A DNA stretch of 64,000 bases from Lachnospiraceae bacterium. Its GTDB lineage: Bacteria > Bacillota > Clostridia > Lachnospirales > Lachnospiraceae. The notes under the pieces are model-generated. The model saw only the letters and a program-made list of their open reading frames with translations. It made no database searches and was not told where the DNA came from. Below, in pieces: positions 51,477 to 60,913 of the stretch (position 1 is the first letter of the stretch; every line of letters begins with the position of its first letter). The DNA lies in contig JAJQCZ010000023.1 of assembly GCA_021202465.1 (NCBI GenBank), forward strand, positions 1 through 64,000, given 5' to 3'. The position numbers and the translations under genes are program-made.

Positions 51477-54032
51477 TCAGACGGCTTTCACCTTGATCTT
51501 GCTTCCGGCGCCCCGGACCTTGAAGATTGCCTTATAGGAAGAGACCTTCGCCGACGGCACCTTGAACGTGCAGGTGGATTTGATGCCCTTAAAGGCATTT
51601 GCCTTTACATTTGATTTCGTCAGCTTCGATGTCTTGAGCGTGATCGTCGCGAGCTTTGCATCCTTATAAAAGGCCTTCTTGCCGATGCTGTTAAGCTTCT
51701 TCGAGCTGCTGCTGAAGCTGGTCAGCTTCGTGCAGCTCTGGAACGCAGATTCACCGATACTGGTCAATGCTGTCGAAGTGAGATTCACCTTCTTCACCGA
51801 CTTGCAGGCGTAAAAGGCGCTCGCGCCGATGGTCTTCACCTTCGCCAGAGTAATCACAGAGGTCTTACTGCCGATCTGAGTCAGCTTCTTGCAGTTATAG
51901 AAGGCCTTCTTGCCAATCGTAGTCACTTTGGTGCAGCCGCTCACGGTAGCAAGCTTCGTGCAGCCAGAGAATGCCCCACTCCCCACACTGGTCAGATTTG
52001 CACAGCCTGTTACCTTCTTCAGGCTCGTGCAGCCATAGAAAGCGTTCGAGCCGATCTTCTTCACATACTTGCCGACGGAAAGAGAGGTCATCTTGGTGTT
52101 CTTCTTAAAGGCACTGCTGCCCACTGCAGTCACCTTGTACGTCTTTCCACCAAGTTCCACTGTGGCAGGAATTTTGACCGCCGCTGTCTTGTTAACAACC
52201 GAGACCAGTGTGACCTGGCCTGCCGTGCTGCCGGAAGCCGACGAGGTGACCTTATAGCAGTAATTCCCCACATTATATTGAGCGTTCTTCGCCACCTTGG
52301 CGACGGTCGCTGTGGCCGACGCTTTCAGGTCCCCGGAAGAGGTCGAAGCCGTCACCTTCGCTGTTCCGGTTTTCTTCGCGGTCATCACGCCCTTCGAACT
52401 GACCAAGGCCTTCGCGTTTGAACTCCAGGTCAGGCTACTGTTATTTAACTTCGCGCTGCAATAAGTCCATTCCGGATTCGTCATATACGCCTGAAATGTC
52501 ATGTCGCTTCCAACCGCAACCTTCACGCTCGACACTGTACTAAGATACAGGCAGTCCGTGAAAAGCTCACTTTCAAGAGCCACAGTCACTGTTTTCTTTA
52601 CATCAGAAGGCTGAGAAACCTTTGTCGCCGTACCAGTGCCAAATACCTGCACCCAGTATATCACGTCACCCTGCATGAAACAGCCGATTCCAATCGACTG
52701 ATAACTCGAACCCAAAATGTTCGCCTTATGCCCGGACGAATTCATCCAGCTGGTCATGACAGAACTTGCACTGGTCTGCCCCGCAGCAATATTTTCTCCA
52801 CTTGCCTTTGTCGAAATGGTAAAACAGTCTATATTTGAGGGGCGGGTATGGCTGAAGTAGATATTGATTTCCGCGGCTCTCTTCATAGCCGCTGCAAGCA
52901 AATCCTTGTCCATCGTCAGCGCCGACAGGCCCTCTGCGGCACGCTCCTTATTGACAAGCTCAAGCACCTCGTAGGCCTCCGAGTAACAATATGTCCCGGT
53001 CAATGTGACCGTATCAAACGCCTGATATGAGCCATCTTCCATTTCAATCAGGGTAGATGGATATGTGACAGTAAGATTCGTACAATTATAAAAGGCATAT
53101 GCGTCGACGTATGTTACACTGTCGGGAATCGTAAGGGATTTCAGAGCTGTACAATTATAAAAGGCCAGAGAATCAATCGTTTTCAGCCCGCTGCCCAGTG
53201 TCACACTCGCCAGGGCTGTGCAATTATAAAAGCTTCCATATTCCAGCGTCTCAATGCCTTTGCCAATCTTAACAGTTTTCAACGCTGTACAGTTGTTCGC
53301 CAGGCCATACCCGATCGTCGTAACGGAATCTGGAATCGTAAGGCTTGTCAGCGACGTACACTCTGTAAATACCCAGCTTCCAAGCGTTGTAACCGAGGAA
53401 GGAATGGTCACGCCGATAATCGCCGTACCCTGAAACGCGTACGAACCGATCGTCTGCACGGAACTACCAAGTATAATGCTCTTCAGCGAGGTACAGTCTG
53501 CAAAAGCCGCCGTGCCAATGGACTGAACGCTGTCAGGTATGGTTACACTGGTCAGATCATAACACTGATAAAACGCCGCTTCTCCGATTGTCTTGAGAGT
53601 GCCCGGGAGAGATACGCTCTCCGCACAGGTTCCCATGAAGGCGAAATCACCGATATGTGTAATGCCCGATTCGATAACGATGCTCGTAATTCCTTCCCCA
53701 TACGAATACCAGGGCACGGAGCTGTACGTCGAACTCGTATAGTCGGTCATGGCACCGGAGCCTGAGACCGTCAGAACGCCGTCCTCAAGAGTCACTGTCG
53801 CGACGCCCACCGTCCAGGTCTGTGCCGCCCCAGTCACCGCGTGTACGTCGTCGGAGTTGGCCGTCTCCACGACTTCATAGACAGACCGCGTTTCCCCACC
53901 GTCCGCTTCCGCTGCTTCTTCATCCCCGGTCATACTCTCTGTCTTTACGGCGGCCTCTCCGATCACTGTATCCGACGCCGCATAAACACGTTCCCCGGAC
54001 AAAAAACCGACCAGGAAGAGCAGAATAAACAC
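51477..54032 (-). CDS. Cell-surface LRR/CAP/Ig-like protein with an out-of-frame start
   Basis: An 851-residue surface protein: a hydrophobic export segment ending VYAAS, seven or so BspA-type leucine-rich repeats (residues 100-330, pattern xxIGxxAFxxCTSLxSVTIPDSV), a CAP/SCP domain (about 355-470; VNKERAAEGLSALTMDKDLL, SHTRP, GENIAAG, HKANIL), a BIG2 Ig-like domain (about 490-590), then a second LRR block to the end. The open frame offers only a GTG at 54032 with no ribosome site. A well-placed ATG at 54057, behind GGAGAAAAGGAG, would give the perfect signal peptide start MKMRKR if one A were removed from the A6 tract at 54041-54046. Thus the gene is frameshifted at its start, phase-variable, or misassembled. 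Confidence 0.85.
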   Translation of the reverse strand: MFILLFLVGFLSGERVYAASDTVIGEAAVKTESMTGDEEAAEADGGETRSVYEVVETANSDDVHAVTGAAQTWTVGVATVTLEDGVLTVSGSGAMTDYTSSTYSSVPWYSYGEGITSIVIESGITHIGDFAFMGTCAESVSLPGTLKTIGEAAFYQCYDLTSVTIPDSVQSIGTAAFADCTSLKSIILGSSVQTIGSYAFQGTAIIGVTIPSSVTTLGSWVFTECTSLTSLTIPDSVTTIGYGLANNCTALKTVKIGKGIETLEYGSFYNCTALASVTLGSGLKTIDSLAFYNCTALKSLTIPDSVTYVDAYAFYNCTNLTVTYPSTLIEMEDGSYQAFDTVTLTGTYCYSEAYEVLELVNKERAAEGLSALTMDKDLLAAAMKRAAEINIYFSHTRPSNIDCFTISTKASGENIAAGQTSASSVMTSWMNSSGHKANILGSSYQSIGIGCFMQGDVIYWVQVFGTGTATKVSQPSDVKKTVTVALESELFTDCLYLSTVSSVKVAVGSDMTFQAYMTNPEWTYCSAKLNNSSLTWSSNAKALVSSKGVMTAKKTGTAKVTASTSSGDLKASATATVAKVAKNAQYNVGNYCYKVTSSASGSTAGQVTLVSVVNKTAAVKIPATVELGGKTYKVTAVGSSAFKKNTKMTSLSVGKYVKKIGSNAFYGCTSLKKVTGCANLTSVGSGAFSGCTKLATVSGCTKVTTIGKKAFYNCKKLTQIGSKTSVITLAKVKTIGASAFYACKSVKKVNLTSTALTSIGESAFQSCTKLTSFSSSSKKLNSIGKKAFYKDAKLATITLKTSKLTKSNVKANAFKGIKSTCTFKVPSAKVSSYKAIFKVRGAGSKIKVKAV

Positions 54033-54255
54033 CAGAAATCTTTTTTCGCATTTTCATACTTTTCTCCTTTTCTCCAGCATAACATGAAGTTCGTATCTGT
54101 TTCATTCAGACATAAATATAGTAACATTTTACACATACAAAATCAATCTGTATCAAAGCATGTCCTGACATAAAAACAACTGGATTCCACCGCCGGTAGA
54201 GTGACAAATCCCCCTTCCTGTGGCATAATGAAGCCAACAGAAAGGGGGATTTTTC

Positions 54256-54945
54256 ATGGATATGAAGACAAGCGGAATGTTTATCGCTGCCTGCCGCCGG
54301 GAGAAAGGGCTGACACAGCAGCAGCTGGGGGAGCTGCTCGGTGTGACAAACCGTGCTGTGTCAAAATGGGAAAACGGCCGTTCCTTCCCGGATGTCGGAC
54401 TCCTTGAGTCATTGTGTGACACGCTGGAGATCAGCGTCAGCGAGCTGCTGGCCGGGGAGAAAATCCCGAAGGAAGAATATCCGTTACAGACGGACCGGTT
54501 GCTGATCGATGCGCTGGGACTGAAACGGCTGTACGGGATGCAGCTTACCCTGCGGATTCTGACCATTATCGCTGTCCTTCTTTTTGACGTACCCTTTCTG
54601 GCCGCGGGGGACCGCTTCCTGCCATCCTGGAACGCCGTGACAGGCATCTGCTGGGGAAGCTGCCTGGTGCTGGCCATCGGCCTTGAGTACCTGGACCGGA
54701 GCCTTCCCGCCCGGAAGCTGCGCTACTCCAATCCCTGGCTGGAAGGGCTCTGGGCAGGACTATTTTTCCTGATACTGATGGCTGTAAATCTGCTCCGGGA
54801 CAACGTTTACTCCTTTTTCCTTGCCTCTTCCCTCAGTGAACGTCTCCTGGTGGCAGGTTTCTTCGTCCTGTGTTTTGTTCTCTGCATCGCGGCAGGCGTT
54901 TTCTTCGCGCGCCTGCGCCGGAAAGATCTGAATAAAGAGGAATAA
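54256..54945 (+). CDS. XRE-family regulator with C-terminal membrane domain
   Basis: A 229-residue protein. Residues 5-60 form an XRE helix-turn-helix (FIAACRREKGLTQQQLGELLGVTNRAVSKWENGRSFPDVGLL), and four hydrophobic segments fill the rest (about residues 95-115, 125-145, 165-185, 195-217). A DNA-binding domain tied to the membrane in this way is common in Clostridia and points to sensing at the membrane, though no ligand is known. An AAGGGGGA site lies before the ATG. It converges on the FAD enzyme gene four bases away. Confidence 0.88.
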   Translation: MDMKTSGMFIAACRREKGLTQQQLGELLGVTNRAVSKWENGRSFPDVGLLESLCDTLEISVSELLAGEKIPKEEYPLQTDRLLIDALGLKRLYGMQLTLRILTIIAVLLFDVPFLAAGDRFLPSWNAVTGICWGSCLVLAIGLEYLDRSLPARKLRYSNPWLEGLWAGLFFLILMAVNLLRDNVYSFFLASSLSERLLVAGFFVLCFVLCIAAGVFFARLRRKDLNKEE

Positions 54946-54949
54946 TCAC

Positions 54950-56245
54950 TCAGAACAGTTCCTGACAATCCGGATACTCCGGCCGCAGAATTTCCTGCAC
55001 CCTCCGCACATCAAGAGTCCTCAGATCCAGAGACTCACGGGCCGCCAGAGCGGCAGCCACACCGGCGGCATTTCCCACACCCATGACACTGGGCATGGTA
55101 CGATGAGCGGCAAAAGCGATCTCATCACTACAGAGCGCCTTGCAGCCGACGATGACGTTGGAATATTCGGCTGAAACCATACTCCCATAGGGAATCGGAT
55201 AGATCCCGTTTCCTCCGATATCCGTAAACTGTACCGCATGATTCCCGTCATCACGATGAATATCTACCGGATAGCAACCAAATGCCACCGCATCATCAAT
55301 CTTCCGGGCAGAGATCACATCCTCTCCGGTGAGCTGCTTTAGGCCGCGGATCCGGCGGCGCTCCCGCACGCCGAGCGCCCCTGCCAGGCTGGACAGATAG
55401 GCATTCTCCAAACCAGCCATATTGGCCTTCAGGAAAGGGATACTCCGCTCAACCTGCGCCCGGGTCTCCAGGATGCCCCGGGTATAGGACTCCGGATCCT
55501 CCACATCGACATTGACCGCCCGGGTTGTGCTGACAGAGATCTCCGTCATCCCCGGCAGCGGACAGGTCGCCAGAATCCGCACCGTCAGCGCGCCTTCCTC
55601 CATGCCCTTATCCAGAAGCTCTGCCAGCTTCTCCGGCGCCAGCCCCGCCAGATAACGTTCCAGATCTACATTTCCCAGGCGGTAGATCATCGTCACGCCC
55701 TGACGCTTTTCCGGTTCTGTCTTCTCGGTCGTTTCCGGATTCAGCAGATAAAATACTTCTGAATTGCCCGTCGCGTCCACAACAACTTTCCCGGAAACCC
55801 AAAATTCGCCATAGGAGTTGTCGATACAGATCTCTACGCCCTCTTCGGTCTGCCGGACTGCTCTGGCCGCGCTCATAAACAGCACGGTGACACCGGCTTC
55901 CAGAATCACGTCGTCCAGAATCAGCTTCAGCTCTTCCGGATTGAAGCGGATCCGGTCACAACCGTAAGCCGGATTGGCCGTCATGGGAACATAGCCGTAC
56001 CGTTTCATCGCGCCCCGCTCGATGCCGCGCTCAACGATTTCCCGGCCGATCTGTGGGAGAACACATCTTCCGTCCCGGGTATAGCTGCCATCCAGCTCGC
56101 ATACCTCCCCGCAGGTCGCCGTGCCACCGAAACAGATGCCCTTTTCCAGGATAAGCGTACGGGCGCCCTGGCGTGCCGCAGCCACAGCAGCACAGACACC
56201 GCCCCAGCCGCCGCCGACCACGATCACGTCATACTTCCGTTCCAT
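54950..56245 (-). CDS. FAD-dependent oxidoreductase of the TRAP operon
   Basis: A 431-residue flavoprotein. VIVVGGGWGGVCAAVAAARQGARTLILEK is the Rossmann FAD site; CFGGTATCGEVCEL and VVDATGNSEVFYLL match the FAD_oxidored (PF12831) group, and the C-terminal GVGNAAGVAAALAAR contacts the flavin. Substrates of this group are mostly unknown. Its ATG overlaps the stop of the TRAP small permease (TGATG), so it is the last gene of the TRAP transcript and probably oxidises or reduces the imported compound. Confidence 0.88.
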   Translation of the reverse strand: MERKYDVIVVGGGWGGVCAAVAAARQGARTLILEKGICFGGTATCGEVCELDGSYTRDGRCVLPQIGREIVERGIERGAMKRYGYVPMTANPAYGCDRIRFNPEELKLILDDVILEAGVTVLFMSAARAVRQTEEGVEICIDNSYGEFWVSGKVVVDATGNSEVFYLLNPETTEKTEPEKRQGVTMIYRLGNVDLERYLAGLAPEKLAELLDKGMEEGALTVRILATCPLPGMTEISVSTTRAVNVDVEDPESYTRGILETRAQVERSIPFLKANMAGLENAYLSSLAGALGVRERRRIRGLKQLTGEDVISARKIDDAVAFGCYPVDIHRDDGNHAVQFTDIGGNGIYPIPYGSMVSAEYSNVIVGCKALCSDEIAFAAHRTMPSVMGVGNAAGVAAALAARESLDLRTLDVRRVQEILRPEYPDCQELF

Positions 56246-56760
56246 CAGCCAAAGGCTCCTTTCGTATCAAGAGTCTCTCCCCGGATGACGGCGCGGATGT
56301 CCAGTACGACGTATTCGATCGTACAGAGGAACATAAATGCAAACACAATGATCAGCGCATAGGCATACACGCTCTTCGGCACCGCAAAGATTCCGGAAGT
56401 AAATTTCGAAAGAGTGGGGATCGCTTCATAGAAGCAGTAACACAGAACTCCGTAACAGATCAGAACCAGAGTATCCACCACGGCGGCCAGGATTGCCCGC
56501 AGCCGACCTGTCACCCTCTTCACGAACACATCTACAACGATATATTTTTTCCGATAACAGACAACGGCGGAACCGAACAGCACCATCGCTGTAAACGCAA
56601 ATCCGGCCAGCTCTTCCACTCCCAGAATGGGAGAATTCAGGAATTTTCTTCCAATCACCTGGGCGCACAGGGCGATGGGAATAAACACCATGGAAAAATA
56701 CACAATGGCCGTAAAGACCCAGACGATTGCCTGCTGAACCTTTTTATATAACTGGTACAT
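56245..56760 (-). CDS. dctQ: TRAP transporter small permease (DctQ type)
   Basis: A 171-residue membrane protein with four spans. FIPIALCAQVIGRKFLNSPILGVEELAGFAFTAMVLFGSAVVCYRKKYIVVDVFV is the DctQ signature, with the conserved Arg, Glu-Glu and charged YRKK segments. It forms the membrane part of a TRAP carrier together with the large permease. GGGAGG is immediately upstream of the ATG at 56760; longer readings towards 57015 run into the DctP gene and are rejected. Confidence 0.93.
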   Translation of the reverse strand: MYQLYKKVQQAIVWVFTAIVYFSMVFIPIALCAQVIGRKFLNSPILGVEELAGFAFTAMVLFGSAVVCYRKKYIVVDVFVKRVTGRLRAILAAVVDTLVLICYGVLCYCFYEAIPTLSKFTSGIFAVPKSVYAYALIIVFAFMFLCTIEYVVLDIRAVIRGETLDTKGAFG

Positions 56761-56887
56761 ACTGCCTCCCATTCTTTGATTCGATTTCAGCGGGTCGCGG
56801 GACCAGGCACAGAATGCCTGATCCTGAGACCCTGTTGTTTCAATGTTTTCTCCAAAAGCGCTCTGCGCTCTCCGAAGCTTCCTCAAC

Positions 56888-58012
56888 TCATCCCAGTGAC
56901 TGCAGATAGTCGTACAGGCCTTCGCTCCACAGTCCTTCTGCTTCGCACTCAGCGGCGACATCCGCCATTTTCTCCTGGAAGGATTCCAGATCCGGGTTCT
57001 CGTTGATCGTGACACCAGCTTCGACCATAGCAGCTACGCCTTCCTCGACTGCGACATCGTCGTATTCCATATAGGCATCGCAGGCCGCCTCAGCGCACTC
57101 CAGAAGAATCTGCTGTGTCTCCTCAGTCAGCTGCTGGAAAGTGGTCTCATTCATACCCATGCAGTAAATGGAGTACAGATGATTGGTATAGGTAATATAG
57201 GAAGCCACCTCATGATAGGAATTGCTGTAGATCGATCCCAGCGGGAATTCAGTCGCATCGATCATACCATCCTTAAATCCCATATATACATCGCCGGATT
57301 CCAGGGTGATACAGTTGACGCCGATGGCCTGCCAGGTCTTGGTGTACAGAGTCAGCGACGGCACACGCATATTGACATTCTCCAGATCCTCGGCGCTGTT
57401 CACCGGCATCGTGGAAACGACGACACGGGGGCTGCCGATTCCGTCCACAGCCAGCAAACGTACACCATCTTCCTCGATCAGGCTTGCTTCAATTTCCGCC
57501 TCTTTATCGCTCTCCAGGAACGCCTGCAGCTGCTCCTCACTGGATACGCTGAATCCCAGTCCCAGGACGTTCCAGTCGCTCTGCAGCGTCATATACCAGT
57601 CCAGCGTCTGCCAGCTCAGGTCGATGGTTCCCTCCAGAAGCTGTTCGCTGATCTCATCGGAAGAGCCCAGCTGTCCCGCCGGATAATAGTCAATGGTTAC
57701 CAGACCACCGGTCTTCTCCTCAACCATTTCCACGAAATCATTGGCCGCCAGATCGCCGGGAGCTCCTACGGCAATCACACTGGCAAGCTTCAGAGTAACA
57801 GCCTCCTGACCACCAAGATCTCCCACCTCCGTGGTATCTCCGGCGGTCTCGCCTGCCGCTTCCGACTCTTCGTCCGCTGCGGACGTATCAGAGTCAGCCG
57901 CTGTTGTCTCCGCAGCCGCTGTCGTCCCGGTGTCAGATGAGCTTCCGCAGGCAGTCATGGACGCTGCCAGCAAAAGAGCCATAACAATGGCAGTGATTCG
58001 GTACTTTTTCAT
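56888..58012 (-). CDS. dctP: TRAP transporter solute-binding lipoprotein (DctP type)
   Basis: A 374-residue binding protein. Signal peptide and lipobox MTAC (Cys22), then a 50-residue Ser/Thr/Glu-rich linker, then the DctP fold: VIAVGAPGDLAANDFVEMVEEKTGGLVTIDYYPAGQLGSSDEISEQLLEGTIDLSW. The substrate-contact region MRVPSLTLYTKTWQAIGVNCITLESGDVYMGFKDGMIDATEFPL includes the Arg that usually binds a carboxylate. The imported acid is not identifiable. Unusually, its gene lies between the two permease genes. Confidence 0.93.
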   Translation of the reverse strand: MKKYRITAIVMALLLAASMTACGSSSDTGTTAAAETTAADSDTSAADEESEAAGETAGDTTEVGDLGGQEAVTLKLASVIAVGAPGDLAANDFVEMVEEKTGGLVTIDYYPAGQLGSSDEISEQLLEGTIDLSWQTLDWYMTLQSDWNVLGLGFSVSSEEQLQAFLESDKEAEIEASLIEEDGVRLLAVDGIGSPRVVVSTMPVNSAEDLENVNMRVPSLTLYTKTWQAIGVNCITLESGDVYMGFKDGMIDATEFPLGSIYSNSYHEVASYITYTNHLYSIYCMGMNETTFQQLTEETQQILLECAEAACDAYMEYDDVAVEEGVAAMVEAGVTINENPDLESFQEKMADVAAECEAEGLWSEGLYDYLQSLG

Positions 58013-58113
58013 TTCTTCGTTCCTCCTTGTTTGGATGTAAATTGGTAAAAATGATTCGGTTCTTTATGGACCGAAAGTTCCCCGTGTCAGGTTGCATTTC
58101 TGCGGCATCCCCT

Positions 58114-59403
58114 TTACGACCCCACTCCGAACAGGAGGTTGGGCAGCCACGTAACCAATCCCGGAACATAGGTGATCAGCAGCAGCGCGACAAAGAGAGC
58201 ACACAGCGCCGGAAGCACTGCCTTCACGACCCGTTCAAAGGGTAGTCCGGAGACGGTTGTCATAATGTACAGATTCCATCCCACCGGCGGAGTCAGGAGA
58301 CCCAGCGTCAGGTTCAGGGTAATCATGATGCCCAGATGGACCAGGTTCAGGTCATACATCGAAGCCAGCGTCACGATCACCGGCGTCATGATCAGCAGCG
58401 ACGCGTTGATGGAAAGAAACATACCCATGATCAGGAAAATAATATTGATCAGCAGCAGGATCACATATTTATTGGCGCCCATGGTATATAAAGCATTGGC
58501 TACCATACTGGGGATATTTGCCAGCGTCACCGTCCAGTCAAACAGACTGGAAGCCATCACGATGAAACAGATCTGCGCCATCGTCACCATCGAGCTGTCC
58601 AGACAACGCCGGAAATCCTTTACATTAAAACCTCTCTCATAAACACAATTGAGGATCGTGGCATAGACCACGGCCACCGCACCTGCTTCTGTTGCTGTAC
58701 AAACACCGGTGCAGATTCCCAGAATCAGAATGAGCGGCGTCAGCATGGGGAAAAACGCTTCGATCGTGGCATGGAGTTTTTCCTTCGCCGTCGTTCTCTC
58801 TCCCTTCGGCAGGGGATGTTTGCGGCCGTACAGCCACACATAGATGCAAAGCACCAGACCCATGAGACAGCCGGGAATCAGTCCTCCCATGAACAGCCGG
58901 GAAATGGATACTTCTGCCGCAACGGCATACACGATCAGCGTGTTGCTCGGAGGGATGATGGGACCGATGCTGGAAGAGGAAGCCGTAATAGCTACCGCAA
59001 ACTCTTTATCATAACCGGCATTGTCCATGGCATCCATTTCAATCTTTCCGAGACCGGCCGTATCTGCGATGGCCGATCCGCTCATTCCCGCAAAAAGCAT
59101 GCTGGCCAGAACATTGACATACGCCAGACCGCCCTTTACATGCCCGATAAAGGCCAGCGGAAATTTGAACAGTCTCTCCGTCACACCGCCGTTATTCATG
59201 ATCTCAGCCGCCAGAATAAACAGGGGCAGAGACAACAGAGACGTACCAGTCACACCGTTTACCACCTTGGAAGCCACATTGGCCAGACTCAGCGACGGCT
59301 CCAGAAATATATAGATCAGAGACGAGCCGAACATGGTGACCGCCACCGGAGCCCCCAGTACCATGAGAACAACAAAGGATATCAACAATGCAGCAAGAGC
59401 CAT
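58114..59403 (-). CDS. dctM: TRAP transporter large permease (DctM type)
   Basis: A 429-residue membrane protein with about twelve spans. LPLFILAAEIMNNGGVTERLFKFPLAFIGHVKGGLAYVNVLASMLFAGMSGSAIADTAGLG, IIPPSNTLIVYAV and LTPPVGWNLYIMTTVSG are DctM landmarks. Start ATG at 59403 follows GGAGGAG; an in-frame extension to 59451 is unsupported. It is the first gene of the dctM-dctP-dctQ-FAD operon, preceded by a promoter at 59506-59534. Confidence 0.94.
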   Translation of the reverse strand: MALAALLISFVVLMVLGAPVAVTMFGSSLIYIFLEPSLSLANVASKVVNGVTGTSLLSLPLFILAAEIMNNGGVTERLFKFPLAFIGHVKGGLAYVNVLASMLFAGMSGSAIADTAGLGKIEMDAMDNAGYDKEFAVAITASSSSIGPIIPPSNTLIVYAVAAEVSISRLFMGGLIPGCLMGLVLCIYVWLYGRKHPLPKGERTTAKEKLHATIEAFFPMLTPLILILGICTGVCTATEAGAVAVVYATILNCVYERGFNVKDFRRCLDSSMVTMAQICFIVMASSLFDWTVTLANIPSMVANALYTMGANKYVILLLINIIFLIMGMFLSINASLLIMTPVIVTLASMYDLNLVHLGIMITLNLTLGLLTPPVGWNLYIMTTVSGLPFERVVKAVLPALCALFVALLLITYVPGLVTWLPNLLFGVGS

Positions 59404-59505
59404 ACTTCTCCTCCTTTTCCCGTCCGTATGTCGGTTCTCTTCTTCTGTCATGCAGTCAAAAATGTTCCGAATACAGATGCTTCCCTTTCGATTTGTTTTG
59501 TCACA

Positions 59506-59534
59506 TATATATCATGTTTATCATTTCATAGCAA
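59506..59534 (-). promoter_or_regulatory. Candidate promoter of the TRAP operon
   Basis: TTGCTA, 17-bp spacer, TATATA on the minus strand, about 100 bp before the dctM start. The stretch between lysR and this site is AT-rich and could hold the LysR binding site. Confidence 0.5.
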
Positions 59535-59589
59535 TTCCATTATTTTTCTTTTCTATTCACTTTCGGAATACCCGCCATTCATTCCACAG

Positions 59590-59618
59590 AAAAAAGAGGG
59601 ACAAAGCCCTCTTCTTTC
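59590..59618 (-). terminator. Terminator after the lysR gene
   Basis: AAGAGGG and CCCTCTT stem with a six-base loop followed by a T-run (TTTTTT) on the minus strand; it separates lysR from the TRAP operon. Confidence 0.85.
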
Positions 59619-59652
59619 TGCCGCAGATCAGAGTCTGCATCTCTGTTCATAT

Positions 59653-60558
59653 TTATCTCTGTGTCTGATAGGAAGTGAAAAACTGGTGAAAACAGGCCTC
59701 TGTCCGTCCGGCCGTTTTCGGTTCCAGCAGCACCGTATCCCGGTGGATCGGGTCGCGCATACTGACGGCCACGACGCCCTTCATCTGCCGGATCACCTTC
59801 CGCGAAAGAAGCGCCACCCCATAATTCTCAAGAATCATTCCCCAGATACTGTCTGTGCCGTTTGTCTCAAAAGCGATCTTCGCCTGACAGCCGTGTGCCT
59901 GCATCGTTTCCTTTATAATACGGTTCGAGCTGAAGCTGTGATCCAGAATGATCAGGTTCTCCCCGTCAAGATCGCGCCATTCCACATTTTTATACCCGGC
60001 CAGGCGATGGTTTTTATTAACCGCCAGATGATAGTGATCCCGTACCAGTGTCGTGGAGAAGTACCTTTCCAACGGAAAATCTGCCAGATTCCCCCGACCG
60101 GAATAGTAAATGTGAGCAATAAAGGCGACATCGATCTCTTTCTTCTGCAGCATCTCCAGCAGCGTCCGGGTGTCCTTTTCCTCGAATTCCACATGGATCT
60201 CAGGATGTTCCCTCATAAACGCCGTAATGGGCGCCATCGCCCCGACCTTCTGCAGATGATCCACCCCGCCGATACGCAGAGCCTGACTCGTCTGATATTT
60301 CTCCAGCCTGGACAGAATATCCTGCCAGGAACCCCAGATTGTTTTCATATCGTCATAAATCTCACGGCCGGCCTCTGTCAGCACAACCTTGCGGGTATGC
60401 TGTGAATTTCTCTCCAGAAGCTGTACGCCCAGTTCCCTTTCCATCTGCAGGATGTGCTTGGACACCGAGGACTGCGACAGAGAAATCTGCTCCGCCGCCA
60501 GTGAAAAATTCTGATTCTCCACCACACTGAGAAAGCACTCAATCTTTGTTAAATCCAT
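59653..60558 (-). CDS. LysR-family transcriptional regulator
   Basis: A 301-residue LysR regulator. The N-terminal winged helix is clear (LTKIECFLSVVENQNFSLAAEQISLSQSSVSKHILQMERELGVQLLERN), followed by a linker helix and a two-lobe effector domain (LRIGGVDHLQKVGAMAPI, VAFIAHIYYSGRG, LDHSFSSNRI, YGVALLSRKVI). It lies directly upstream of, and in the same direction as, the TRAP operon but is separated by a terminator, so it probably controls that operon. The effector may be the imported substrate. Confidence 0.93.
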   Translation of the reverse strand: MDLTKIECFLSVVENQNFSLAAEQISLSQSSVSKHILQMERELGVQLLERNSQHTRKVVLTEAGREIYDDMKTIWGSWQDILSRLEKYQTSQALRIGGVDHLQKVGAMAPITAFMREHPEIHVEFEEKDTRTLLEMLQKKEIDVAFIAHIYYSGRGNLADFPLERYFSTTLVRDHYHLAVNKNHRLAGYKNVEWRDLDGENLIILDHSFSSNRIIKETMQAHGCQAKIAFETNGTDSIWGMILENYGVALLSRKVIRQMKGVVAVSMRDPIHRDTVLLEPKTAGRTEACFHQFFTSYQTQR

Positions 60559-60783
60559 CTTTCTGCATCGCTTCTTTCTTCATTCGCCCTTCACGCAGTC
60601 TCTTATTCTTTCATCTTCCGATTTGTCTTCGCATCTCGTATCATACATTTCTTATTTATAACACATCATAGCAAAAGCCACCGAGAAAGTCCAGCCTCTC
60701 TTTCACCGGCCAAATAAGACTTTTTCCCGGTTTGCAGTGTGATAAATCCATCACGCAGATGGAAAATTGACCTGTTTTACGGC

Positions 60784-60801
60784 GATATTGACCGAAATAT
60801 C
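60784..60801. promoter_or_regulatory. Inverted repeat next to the araC promoter
   Basis: GATATT and AATATC arms around a six-base centre, two bases before the -35 box of the araC-type gene. It is a candidate operator. The rest of the 355-bp gap between the LysR and AraC genes (60559-60913) shows no ORF or RNA that I can support. Confidence 0.35.
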
Positions 60802-60803
60802 TT

Positions 60804-60832
60804 TTGACCCGCCTCCCTTTTTGTGGTATATA
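60804..60832 (+). promoter_or_regulatory. Promoter of the AraC-family gene
   Basis: TTGACC, 17-bp spacer, TATATA, giving a leader of about 75 bases. Confidence 0.65.
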
Positions 60833-60913
60833 TGGAAAAACATAAAAGAACCTATATCGAAATACCATTCGCGAACACGGTAAGCAGCCCGCAGGGCGGA
60901 AAGGGGGAGCCGT

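Noticed and set aside
53920..54105. Separate small gene MKMRKKISG... at the start of the LRR gene
   Set aside because: It is the out-of-frame reading from the LRR gene's own start; the reading after the A6 tract is Arg/Gly-rich nonsense.
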